Shown here in pieces: positions 24,497-32,477 of a DNA stretch of 64,000 bases. Position 1 is the first letter of the stretch. The number at the start of each line of letters is the position of its first letter. The translations under genes were made by a program, and so were the position numbers. The notes beneath the pieces are model-generated. The model saw only the letters and a list, made by a program, of their open reading frames with translations, was not told where the DNA came from and ran no database searches. Origin of the DNA: Ruminococcus sp. Marseille-P6503 (GTDB lineage Bacteria; Bacillota; Clostridia; Oscillospirales; Ruminococcaceae); assembly GCF_900604945.1 (NCBI RefSeq), contig NZ_UWPB01000002.1, forward strand, positions 1,227,263 through 1,291,262, read 5' to 3'.

Positions 24497-26254
24497 ATGC
24501 TGAAACTGCTCAAACGATTTACAAAAACAGAGTGGATATTAGCTGCCGCAGCCTTCGCGCTTATCTTTGTGCAGGTGTGGCTGAACCTGACAATGCCGGA
24601 TTATATGTCGGAAATCACCACTCTGGTGCAAACGGAAGGAAGCGAAATGAGCGCCATATTGTCCGCCGGCGGCAAAATGCTGCTCTGCGCGCTCGGAAGC
24701 CTCGTATCCGCTGTGCTGACTACTGTCTGCGCGGCGCGGATCGCCTCAAACTTTTCCGCCAGCCTGAGGGGACGGATCTTTGACAAGGTGCAGTCCTTCT
24801 CTATGGCGGAGATCGGAAGGTTTTCCACAGCCAGTCTGATTACCCGCTGCACCAACGACGTCACGCAGGTGCAGATGCTGATCGTAATGGGTCTGGAGGT
24901 TCTGCTGAAAGCGCCGATCACCGCTATATGGGCAATCTGCAAGATAGCGAACCGCAACTGGCAGTGGACCGCCGCCACAGGAGTGGCAGTGGCGGTTCTG
25001 CTTTCTGTAGTAGGCGGCTGCATAATGCTGGCTATGCCGAAGTTCAAAAAGCTTCAGACCCTGACGGATAATATCAACCGCGTTACCCGGGAGGATTTAA
25101 CGGGACAGCAGGTTGTGCGGGCGTATAACGCGGAAGGCTATCAGGAAAAGAAATTTGACGCTGCAAACGATGAGCTTACGGGAACGCAGCTTTTTGCCAA
25201 CCGTACTATGTCCGTGCTTTTCCCCAGCGTCAATCTGGTAATGAGCGGTTTAAGCCTGGCGATTTACTGGATCGGAGCTTATCTGATCGAAAACGCGGGG
25301 CTTGTCGATAAGCTGCCTTTGTTTTCTGAAATGGTGGTATTTTCCCAATATGCGATCCAGGTGGTCATGTCCTTTATGATGCTGGTTATGATTTTTGTCC
25401 TGCTGCCCAGAGCCTCTGTTTCCGCCAAGCGTATCAACGAGGTGCTGGATACAGAGCTTTCTATTGAGGACGGACGTCTTACCGAAGTGGAAACAGAGAA
25501 AAAGGGAGAGATACTGTTCCAGAACGTCAGCTTCAGATACCCGGACGCGGAGGAAAACGTGCTTACAGATATTTCCTTTACTGCTCATCAGGGAGAAACC
25601 GTAGCCTTTATCGGCTCTACAGGCAGCGGAAAAAGCACGCTTATCAATCTGGTCCCCAGATTTTATGACGCTACGGAAGGCAGGGTTCTGGTGGACGGCG
25701 TTGACGTGCGGGAATATACGCAGACGGCTCTGCGCAATAAGATCGGCTATGTTTCCCAGAAGGCCATTTTGTTTGCAGGTACGGTGCGGAGCAACGTGGC
25801 TTACGGCGATAACGGAAAAAACGGTTTTCTTGATTCGGATATTGTGGATTCCGTTTATACCGCGCAGGCCAACGACTTTGTAGAGAAAATGCCGGAAAGC
25901 TACGACGGGTATATCGCTCAGAGCGGTTCTAACCTTTCCGGAGGGCAGAAGCAGCGGCTTTCCATCGCCCGCGCAGTCTGCCGACGGCCTGAAATCTTTA
26001 TCTTTGACGACTCCTTTTCGGCTTTGGATTACAAGACTGACCGCGCTCTGCGGCAGGCGCTGGATAAGGAATGCGGGGACGCGACCCGCCTGATAGTAGC
26101 GCAGCGTATCGGTACGATCAGGAACGCGGATAAAATCATTGTGCTGGACGAGGGAAAAGTAGCAGGTATTGGCACTCATGAGGAATTGATGAAAAATTGC
26201 GGCGTCTATCAGGAAATCGCCCTGTCGCAGCTTTCGAAGGAGGAATTGGCGTAA
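24497..26254 (+). CDS. ABC exporter, degenerate-site half of a second heterodimer
   Basis: Half-transporter of 585 aa with six membrane helices and an ATPase domain. Walker A is GSTGSGKST near residue 375, signature LSGGQ near 480, and Walker B ends IFDDSFSALD with Asp in place of the catalytic Glu, the mark of the non-hydrolysing partner. ATG at 24497 follows AAAGGAG. The stop shares one base with the next start (TAATG). The same architecture as the exporter at 910-4396, so this window carries two such heterodimers. Confidence 0.88.
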   Translation: MLKLLKRFTKTEWILAAAAFALIFVQVWLNLTMPDYMSEITTLVQTEGSEMSAILSAGGKMLLCALGSLVSAVLTTVCAARIASNFSASLRGRIFDKVQSFSMAEIGRFSTASLITRCTNDVTQVQMLIVMGLEVLLKAPITAIWAICKIANRNWQWTAATGVAVAVLLSVVGGCIMLAMPKFKKLQTLTDNINRVTREDLTGQQVVRAYNAEGYQEKKFDAANDELTGTQLFANRTMSVLFPSVNLVMSGLSLAIYWIGAYLIENAGLVDKLPLFSEMVVFSQYAIQVVMSFMMLVMIFVLLPRASVSAKRINEVLDTELSIEDGRLTEVETEKKGEILFQNVSFRYPDAEENVLTDISFTAHQGETVAFIGSTGSGKSTLINLVPRFYDATEGRVLVDGVDVREYTQTALRNKIGYVSQKAILFAGTVRSNVAYGDNGKNGFLDSDIVDSVYTAQANDFVEKMPESYDGYIAQSGSNLSGGQKQRLSIARAVCRRPEIFIFDDSFSALDYKTDRALRQALDKECGDATRLIVAQRIGTIRNADKIIVLDEGKVAGIGTHEELMKNCGVYQEIALSQLSKEELA

Positions 26255-28101
26255 TGGAAAATAGAGAATATACCGGCAATGCTCCAAAGCGTGGACCCAT
26301 GTCCCGCGGACCTATGGGAGGAAGAATGGGGCGCGGCGCCGGAGAAAAAGCGAAAGATTTTACCGGCACATGGAAAAAGCTGCTGCTTTACTGCAAAAAA
26401 TATTTTCCTGCCATTCTGACAGCGGTGATATGCGCCGTCGTCGGCACGGTCTTTACTCTGCTCGGGCCGGATAAGCTTTCTGATCTGACCAAGGTGATTA
26501 CTGACGGCTTGCTCTCCGGTATTGATTTAAAGGCGGTAAACCGAATCGGCTTGACGCTGGTAGCGTTTTACGCCGCAGGCGCTGTGCTTTCAATGCTTCA
26601 GCATTTTATTATGGCGACGGTTACGCAGAGGGTATCCCAGCGTATGCGCGGCGATATTTCCCGCAAGATACATCGGCTGCCAATGTGGTTCTATAACCGC
26701 ACCAGTACCGGTGACGTTCTTTCCCGGGTAACCAACGACGTGGACACCATCTCCCAGTCTATGAACCAAAGCATAGGCAACCTGATTTCTGCCGTAACGC
26801 TTTTCCTCGGCTCTCTGGTGATGATGCTGATCACCAACGTTGCGATGACGCTGACTGCGGTAATTGCAACGCTGATCGGATTTTCTCTGATGCTGCTCAT
26901 TACGAAGCATTCTCAGAAATACTTTGTCCGCCAACAGAGGGATCTGGGTCTGCTGGACGGACATATTGAAGAGGCTTTTGCCGGACATACGGTGGTAAAG
27001 GCGTACAACGGCGAGGAAGCTTCTAAAAAGGTTTTTGACGGTCACAACGGCTCTCTGCGTGACAGCGCGTTTAAAGCTCAATGTATGGCAGGTATGATGC
27101 AGCCTTTAATGGGCTTCATCGGAAATCTGGGCTATGTGGCGGTATGCGTGGCAGGCGCTCTGCTCACCATGAACGGAGTTATCGGCTTTGAGGTTATTGT
27201 AGCGTTTATGATGTACGTCCGTTATTTCACTCAGCCCCTAAGCCAGATGGCGCAAGCGGTTCAGACCCTCCAGTCGGGCGCGGCTGCGGGAGAGCGCGTC
27301 TTTGAATTTTTGGAAGCCGAAGAGATGGAGGATGAAAGCGCCAAAACCAAAAAACTTGAAAAGGTCCGCGGCGCAGTGGATTTCAGCCATGTTCGGTTCG
27401 GCTACGAGGATTCAGACCGTGTGATCATCCACGATTTTTCCGCCGAGGCAAAGCCGGGGCAGAAGATCGCCATTGTCGGTCCTACCGGCGCGGGAAAGAC
27501 TACTATGGTCAACCTGCTTATGCGTTTTCATGAATTGCAGGACGGTGAGATACGCATTGACGGTATTTCCACAAAGGAAATAACCAGAGAGAACGTCCAC
27601 GAGCAATTCTGTATGGTGCTTCAGGACACCTGGATGTTTGAGGGTACTGTAAGGGAAAATCTGATATACAACAACAAAAACGTCACTGATGAGCAAATGA
27701 AAGAGGCTTGCAGGGCGGTAGGTCTGGATCACTTTATCCGCACGCTGCCTAAGGGGTACGATACGGTGCTGAACGATCAGGTCAATCTTTCTCAGGGTCA
27801 GAAACAGCAGCTTACTATCGCGAGGGCGATGATTGCCGATAAGCCTATGCTGATTCTGGACGAAGCCACCAGCTCGGTGGATACCCGTACGGAGCTTCAG
27901 ATTCAGAACGCAATGGATCAGCTGATGAAAGGGCGTACCTCCTTTGTTATCGCCCACCGGCTTTCCACCATTAAGAATGCGGATTTGATCCTTGTGCTGA
28001 AGAACGGCGACATAATTGAAAAGGGCACGCATGAGGAGCTGCTGCAAAAGGGCGGCTTCTATGCCGATCTTTACAACAGTCAGTTTGAGCAGTCGGCCTG
28101 A
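26254..28101 (+). CDS. ABC exporter, catalytically competent half of a second heterodimer
   Basis: 615-aa half-transporter with an extra N-terminal Gly/Arg/Met-rich tail of about 45 residues (GPMSRGPMGGRMGRGAGEK) before the first helix, common in this subfamily. Walker A GPTGAGKTT, signature LSQGQ and LDEATSS with intact Glu make it the active partner of 24497-26254. The start at 26254 has AAGGAGG ten bases before it. Multidrug or antimicrobial peptide export is the usual role of such pairs under two-component control. Confidence 0.88.
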   Translation: MENREYTGNAPKRGPMSRGPMGGRMGRGAGEKAKDFTGTWKKLLLYCKKYFPAILTAVICAVVGTVFTLLGPDKLSDLTKVITDGLLSGIDLKAVNRIGLTLVAFYAAGAVLSMLQHFIMATVTQRVSQRMRGDISRKIHRLPMWFYNRTSTGDVLSRVTNDVDTISQSMNQSIGNLISAVTLFLGSLVMMLITNVAMTLTAVIATLIGFSLMLLITKHSQKYFVRQQRDLGLLDGHIEEAFAGHTVVKAYNGEEASKKVFDGHNGSLRDSAFKAQCMAGMMQPLMGFIGNLGYVAVCVAGALLTMNGVIGFEVIVAFMMYVRYFTQPLSQMAQAVQTLQSGAAAGERVFEFLEAEEMEDESAKTKKLEKVRGAVDFSHVRFGYEDSDRVIIHDFSAEAKPGQKIAIVGPTGAGKTTMVNLLMRFHELQDGEIRIDGISTKEITRENVHEQFCMVLQDTWMFEGTVRENLIYNNKNVTDEQMKEACRAVGLDHFIRTLPKGYDTVLNDQVNLSQGQKQQLTIARAMIADKPMLILDEATSSVDTRTELQIQNAMDQLMKGRTSFVIAHRLSTIKNADLILVLKNGDIIEKGTHEELLQKGGFYADLYNSQFEQSA

Positions 28102-28158
28102 TGCAGAAATGTCCGCGGAGGAAGGCGGGGAAAGAAAACAGAGAGGTGGTTCTTTACA

Positions 28159-28767
28159 ATGAAGTACAGTTTTGTTACTATAGAAAGGGAGTACGGAAGC
28201 GCGGGAACAAAAATAGCCCGTCAGCTGGCGGAAACCTGCGGTATACCCTGTTATGGGCATGAGATTCTGGAGGCGGTAGCGGAGAAATTTTCCACTTCGT
28301 CGGAAAGCATTGACCGATATGAGGAAAGCGCGTCCTCCAGCCTGCTATATACCATATCCGTGATAGGGCGGGTCAGCTCCGGCGGAGAGGCTTTCATTTC
28401 TCCGGAGGCGAGGGTTTTCATGGAAGAACAGGCTGAAATACGCCGTCTGGCGGATAACGGTCCCGCTGTTTTTCTGGGGCACTGCGCCTGCGAAGCGCTT
28501 AAAAACCGAAAAGGCGTGTTAAAGGTATTTATCTGTGCCGGCGACGAAGAAAAAAAGCAGCGTATCATTCAGGATTATCGGATCGAAAGCTCCAGAGCGG
28601 ATCATGTGCGAAGGCAGTTTGATAAAAAACGGGCAAATTACTATTTTGCCAATACTGCAAGACGATGGGAGGATTTCAGAGGTTACGATATGGTGCTGAA
28701 TTCTTCTGACCTTGGGATAGACGGCTGTGTGACGGCGATAAAAGGATTGGTAAAGCACAGTGAATGA
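28159..28767 (+). CDS. Cytidylate-kinase-like protein
   Basis: 202-aa protein of the cytidylate-kinase-like (AAA_26) family: N-terminal ITIEREYGS-type start (here VTIEREYGSAGTKIARQLAE), in which the P-loop is replaced by GSAGTKI, a central helical region, and the C-terminal RANYYFANTARRWEDFRGYDMVLNSSDL pattern of the family split over residues about 155-185. The real substrate of this family is not known. It lies 57 bases after the ABC exporter with its own GAGAGGTGG site and is probably the last gene of that operon. It is not the housekeeping cmk. Confidence 0.78.
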   Translation: MKYSFVTIEREYGSAGTKIARQLAETCGIPCYGHEILEAVAEKFSTSSESIDRYEESASSSLLYTISVIGRVSSGGEAFISPEARVFMEEQAEIRRLADNGPAVFLGHCACEALKNRKGVLKVFICAGDEEKKQRIIQDYRIESSRADHVRRQFDKKRANYYFANTARRWEDFRGYDMVLNSSDLGIDGCVTAIKGLVKHSE

Positions 28768-28800
28768 GTCGGGGAGCCGTAGGCGACGCAATAAACGATA

Positions 28801-28847
28801 AAAAACAGGGCGTTTGATGTTCGTTACATTCAAACGTCCTGTTTTTT
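28801..28847. terminator. Bidirectional terminator
   Basis: Long inverted repeat AAAACAGG.CGTTTGA against TCAAACG.CCTGTTTT with one mismatch and T runs on both strands, ending the ABC/kinase-like operon and the convergent GGGtGRT gene. Confidence 0.85.
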
Positions 28848-28875
28848 AAATCCTTGTTTTATGCGGTTTTACGTC

Positions 28876-29874
28876 TTATTTCATTGCCTCTTCCACCGCA
28901 ACGGCGCAGGCAACGGTAGCGCCGACCATCGGGTTGTTGCCCATTCCGATAAGTCCCATCATTTCAACGTGAGCGGGAACGGAGGAAGAACCTGCGAACT
29001 GAGCGTCGCTGTGCATTCTTCCCATTGTGTCGGTCATGCCGTAGGAAGCAGGGCCGGCAGCCATATTGTCAGGATGAAGCGTACGTCCGGTACCGCCGCC
29101 CGAAGCAACAGAAAAGTATTTCTTGCCTGCCTCAAGACGCTCTTTCTTGTATGTGCCGGCAACAGGATGCTGGAATCTTGTGGGGTTAGTTGAGTTACCG
29201 GTAATTGATACGTCAACATTTTCCTTCCACATGATCGCAACGCCTTCGGTTACGTCGTTGGCGCCGTAGCAGTTTACCTTGGAACGAAGTCCGTCTGAAT
29301 AAGCCTTGCGGAATACTTCCTTAACTGTGCCTGTGTGATAATCCATCTCGGTTTCAACATATGTAAAGCCGTTGATTCTTGCAATGATCTGCGCGGCGTC
29401 TTTTCCAAGACCGTTAAGAATAACTCTGAGCGGATTCTTACGAACCTTGTTAGCCTTCTCGGCAATACCGATAGCTCCCTCGGCGGCAGCGAACGACTCG
29501 TGACCGGCGAGGAATGCAAAGCACTCCGTATCCTCTTCGAGAAGCATTTTTCCAAGATTTCCGTGACCAAGACCGACCTTGCGCTGATCGGCTACAGAGC
29601 CCGGGATACAGAAAGCCTGAAGTCCCTCTCCGATAGCCGCCGCGGCGTCGGCAGCTCTCTTGCAGCCCTTCTTAATGGCGATAGCGCAGCCTACGGTGTA
29701 AGCCCACTTCGCGTTTTCAAAGCAGATAGGCTGAATCCCTTCAACAAGCTTGTAAATGTCAAGACCCTTGTCCTTGCAGATATCAGCGCATTCTTCGATA
29801 GAATTGATACCGTATTCCTTGATTACAGCGAGTATCTGCTTTTCTCTTCTTTCATATGATTCAAATAAAGCCAT
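28876..29874 (-). CDS. GGGtGRT protein
   Basis: 332-aa cytoplasmic protein of the GGGtGRT family, named for the motif seen here as ASGGGTGRTLHP near residue 259. Members are nearly always next to a NifU-like scaffold gene in anaerobes, as they are here. A role with iron-sulfur or other metal/sulfur chemistry is suspected from that pairing but no reaction is known. Other conserved-looking parts are NGLGKDAAQIIARINGFTYV near 150 and SITGNSTNPTRFQHPVAGTY near 225. It starts 15 bases after the scaffold stop, with AAGGAGG before the ATG. Confidence 0.88.
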   Translation of the reverse strand: MALFESYERREKQILAVIKEYGINSIEECADICKDKGLDIYKLVEGIQPICFENAKWAYTVGCAIAIKKGCKRAADAAAAIGEGLQAFCIPGSVADQRKVGLGHGNLGKMLLEEDTECFAFLAGHESFAAAEGAIGIAEKANKVRKNPLRVILNGLGKDAAQIIARINGFTYVETEMDYHTGTVKEVFRKAYSDGLRSKVNCYGANDVTEGVAIMWKENVDVSITGNSTNPTRFQHPVAGTYKKERLEAGKKYFSVASGGGTGRTLHPDNMAAGPASYGMTDTMGRMHSDAQFAGSSSVPAHVEMMGLIGMGNNPMVGATVACAVAVEEAMK

Positions 29875-29888
29875 TGCTGTTATCCTCC

Positions 29889-30581
29889 TTATTCTTTTCT
29901 CGGGTCAACGATCTTAACGGCGTCTGCCACTCTGCCGTACTGACCCTTAGCCTTCTCAAACGCGGTGTTCGCATCGTCGCCGGCCTTGATAAAATCCATC
30001 ATCTTTCCGAAGTTTACAAACTGATAGCCGATAATTTCGTCGTCCTCGTTGAGAGCAAGACCGGTAACATAACCGTCGGTCATTTCAAGGTAACGGGGTC
30101 CTTTAGCCAGAGTACCGTACATAGTTCCAACCTGTGAGCGGAGTCCCTTGCCGAGGTCCTCAAGACCTGCGCCGACAACAAGACCGTCCTCAGAAAAGGC
30201 GCTCTGTGAACGTCCGTAAACGATCTGGAGGAAAAGTTCTCTCATAGCGGTGTTGATAGCGTCGCATACAAGGTCTGTATTAAGAGCTTCAAGAATAGTT
30301 CTTCCCGGAAGGATCTCGCTTGCCATAGCGGCGGAGTGAGTCATACCGGAGCAGCCGATAGTTTCAACAAGACATTCCTGAATCACGCCTTCTTTAACGT
30401 TAAGAGTAAGCTTGCAAGTACCCTGCTGAGGCGCGCACCAGCCCACGCCGTGTGTAAAGCCTGAAATATCCTTGATTTCCTTAGCTTTCACCCATTTTGC
30501 TTCCTCCGGAATGGGAGCAGCGCCGTGAGCAACGCCCTGAGCGATAGGGCACATTGTTTCAACTTCATGTGAATAGATCAT
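29889..30581 (-). CDS. NifU-like iron-sulfur cluster scaffold protein
   Basis: 230-aa protein with an NifU/IscU-like N-terminal region: candidate cluster ligands Cys49, Cys56, Cys70 and Cys77, the last in GCSGMTHSAA. The C-terminal part (from about residue 140) is unlike IscU and is specific to the form that accompanies GGGtGRT proteins. First gene of a two-gene operon with its own consensus promoter (30628-30656) and the site GAGAGGAG before ATG. Confidence 0.85.
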   Translation of the reverse strand: MIYSHEVETMCPIAQGVAHGAAPIPEEAKWVKAKEIKDISGFTHGVGWCAPQQGTCKLTLNVKEGVIQECLVETIGCSGMTHSAAMASEILPGRTILEALNTDLVCDAINTAMRELFLQIVYGRSQSAFSEDGLVVGAGLEDLGKGLRSQVGTMYGTLAKGPRYLEMTDGYVTGLALNEDDEIIGYQFVNFGKMMDFIKAGDDANTAFEKAKGQYGRVADAVKIVDPRKE

Positions 30582-30627
30582 TCAAAATACTCCTCTCAAT
30601 AATATGATGTATTTTACATACGAATAT

Positions 30628-30656
30628 ATTATATAACATTTCCCTGTTTATTTCAA
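30628..30656 (-). promoter_or_regulatory. SigA promoter of the NifU-like/GGGtGRT operon
   Basis: Minus-strand TTGAAA (30656-30651), 17-base spacer, TATAAT (30633-30628), about 47 bases before the start codon. Confidence 0.7.
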
Positions 30657-30797
30657 GCGGTTTGCGCAAAAATATATTCTTTTTTTACATTTTTGAACCT
30701 TTAAGACCCGTAAAGGACTAAAACCGCCGCATATCGGGATCATTCCGCTGTTCGGCGCGGATCGTTTATTTGGTAAAGCAAAATTGTTCTTCTGATA

Positions 30798-30826
30798 TTG
30801 ACTTTTACCTGAGCGTATGATATAAT
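30798..30826 (+). promoter_or_regulatory. Promoter of the tRNA-Leu region
   Basis: TTGACT (30798-30803), 17-base spacer, TATAAT (30821-30826), 28 bases before the truncated tRNA-Leu and 143 before the complete one. No other promoter is evident for the tRNA. Confidence 0.7.
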
Positions 30827-30853
30827 AGCTATTGTGACGTGAATAAAATTTAC

Positions 30854-30889
30854 GCGGGTGTGGCGGAATTGGCAGCCGCGATAGATTTC
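30854..30889 (+). pseudogene. Truncated tRNA-Leu (5' half)
   Basis: GCGGGTGTGGCGGAATTGGC followed by a D-arm end and ATAGATTT: the acceptor 5' strand, D-arm and first side of the anticodon stem of a tRNA-Leu. After 30889 the tRNA pattern stops; there is no T-arm or acceptor 3' strand before the complete tRNA-Leu at 30969. It differs from that gene at several bases, so it is the remnant of another leucine tRNA rather than a fresh copy. Confidence 0.7.
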
Positions 30890-30968
30890 GTTTGCGTTAC
30901 TACAGTGGAAAAATAAATTGTAAAAACTGCGACTGTCAACAGTTTAATTTTGACAGAAAAATTAATGT

Positions 30969-31053
30969 GCGGGTGTGGTGAAATTGGCAGACACGTTAGA
31001 TTTAGGTTCTAATGCCCTATGGTGTGCAGGTTCAAGTCCTGTCACCCGCACCA
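30969..31053 (+). tRNA. tRNA-Leu (anticodon UAG)
   Basis: Complete class II tRNA of 85 bases with encoded CCA. Acceptor stem GCGGGTG/CACCCGC, anticodon stem TTAGA/TCTAA around loop TTTAGGT (anticodon TAG at 31003-31005), a long variable arm, and T-arm GCAGG-TTCAAGT-CCTGT. A terminator follows. It marks the chromosomal side of the conjugative element. Confidence 0.97.
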
Positions 31054-31083
31054 TATAGCACTGACAAAATAGATGAAAGTGCC

Positions 31084-31110
31084 AAAAAGCCCGTAGTTAC
31101 GGGCTTTTTT
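31084..31110 (+). terminator. Terminator of tRNA-Leu
   Basis: AAAAAGCCCG, loop TAGTTA, CGGGCTTTTTT. Perfect stem with a T run, 30 bases after the tRNA. Confidence 0.9.
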
Positions 31111-31289
31111 GATACCCAAACGTCGAAAAAAAGAAGTTAAAAACCATAGATGAAAAAAGCCGAAAAACACCGTCTGAAAGGATTCGAACTCACGACATTT
31201 AAATATTTCAGAAGATTGAGGCATATTTGAGAAAGATAATATCAGATATGCTCTTTGTAAATATAAAAAATAGTATACAAATTTTCAAG

Positions 31290-31342
31290 GACCGTTTTGT
31301 CTGATATCACGAAAGTGATGTTAAACAAAGCGGTCTTTTTTT
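31290..31342 (+). terminator. Attenuator-like terminator before the first ICE gene
   Basis: Outer stem GACCGTTTTGT (31290-31300) with ACAAAGCGGTC (31325-31335), 11 pairs with one G-U; inner hairpin ATATCAC-GAAA-GTGATGT; seven T follow. It ends 67 bases before the ATG at 31410 and could stop readthrough from the chromosome or attenuate the accessory operon. Confidence 0.7.
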
Positions 31343-31409
31343 ATGCCCTGAAGGAGGCGACAGCAAAAGGCATATAGAAACCGCAAATAAATATAACGGA
31401 GGAATAAGA

Positions 31410-32438
31410 ATGAAAAGACTGCATTTTAACAGTACGCTCAATCACAAGAGGGACGGTTACAATACCTATTATGTCAGCGTGGAAAAGGTCGTTACGCTTT
31501 ACGGCAACGAATTTTTAAGGCTGAAAAACGATACCCTTGACGATAATTACTGGATCGCCAGGTATCATAATCTGATGCGCATTGACATAAACGACATTGC
31601 CCATTGCGTTCTTTTTGTTGACAGCGAAAGCGGCGACGGAATTCTTGTCGATTCCGAGGGCGCAAAATACGCCAGAAAGTCGCAGTTCATTCCCAACGCA
31701 AGAGCATTGATCGAAAACAACGAGCTGACCGAGGCTGAAAGGAGAATACACGAAAGGCTTAAGGAGATCGCAGCGGATATCGCCGAAAAGACGCACTGCG
31801 GAGAAAGCCGTTTTGAGCCTGAAGAGGTCCTGACGGAAATAATAACCGACGATCTCAGAAGCAATATCATGCAGGCAGTCATAGAAATGCTCCGTGAAAG
31901 AGACGATATTCTGTCCGCGGAGATGATCGGACAGTCTGTTAAGGCGGAAGCCAAGCCGACGCATTCTCTGAAGCTTTACTGTCCGCTGGTAGTTATTAAT
32001 GAGGATTGCGACAAGATTTCCTGTGAATTCGCCGTCGGCTGTGCGGACGAGATCAATGAATTCATTCAGGAGTTTTCATTACCGGAGGAAGAACGCCGCG
32101 GACTTATGGCGTACTATGACAAAGAAACGTCCGTATGCGAAAAGGTCTATTCAGCGTTTCCGTCCGTCAGAGAGGTAAACGGAGAGCTTATGGGAATTTT
32201 TGATTGTCAGATTTCCGGAGAGCTTACGGACAGCGAGCTTGAAGAGCTGCGAGGTTATCTTAAAGGTCAGGCAAGCGACGGCTGGGGCGAAGGTCTGGAG
32301 CAGCGTGAGATTGAAACCGGAAAACTGGGTAATATTTGCGTCAGCTTCTTTAATAACGGAGCAAGCTGGTCGCTGCAGACAGAGGAGGAAATGGAAATCA
32401 GCCGGAATGAAGAACCAGAAATGAATCTTAAAATGTAA
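31410..32438 (+). CDS. ICE protein with DUF6329-like N terminus
   Basis: 342-aa soluble protein of a type found at the front of many Firmicutes conjugative elements. The first 100 residues (NTYYVSVEKVVTLYGNEFLRL, then DIAHCVLFVDSES) resemble DUF6329. A helical, charged middle follows, and the last 80 residues hold a separate conserved module (ISGELTDSELEELRGYLKG, SDGWGEGLEQREIE) that recurs on its own in ICE and phage proteins. No enzyme motif is visible. ATG at 31410 has AACGGAGG eight bases upstream. Function unknown; perhaps host-takeover or anti-defence by position. Confidence 0.75.
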   Translation: MKRLHFNSTLNHKRDGYNTYYVSVEKVVTLYGNEFLRLKNDTLDDNYWIARYHNLMRIDINDIAHCVLFVDSESGDGILVDSEGAKYARKSQFIPNARALIENNELTEAERRIHERLKEIAADIAEKTHCGESRFEPEEVLTEIITDDLRSNIMQAVIEMLRERDDILSAEMIGQSVKAEAKPTHSLKLYCPLVVINEDCDKISCEFAVGCADEINEFIQEFSLPEEERRGLMAYYDKETSVCEKVYSAFPSVREVNGELMGIFDCQISGELTDSELEELRGYLKGQASDGWGEGLEQREIETGKLGNICVSFFNNGASWSLQTEEEMEISRNEEPEMNLKM

Positions 32439-32477
32439 AGGGAAAGCGGTCTTTTTGCGGATAAGGGAGGTGAAAAT

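Noticed and set aside
25250..26287. Long minus-strand open frame opposite the ABC exporter gene
   Set aside because: It is wholly antisense to a well-supported ATPase domain, has no ribosome binding site and the product resembles nothing; a by-product of GC-biased third codon positions.
27412..28260. Minus-strand open frame of 282 codons opposite the second exporter half
   Set aside because: Antisense shadow of the conserved ATP-binding domain, no start signals.
31042..31224. Minus-strand open frame of 60 codons overlapping the tRNA-Leu 3' end and its terminator
   Set aside because: It reads through a tRNA and a terminator hairpin and has no ribosome binding site.
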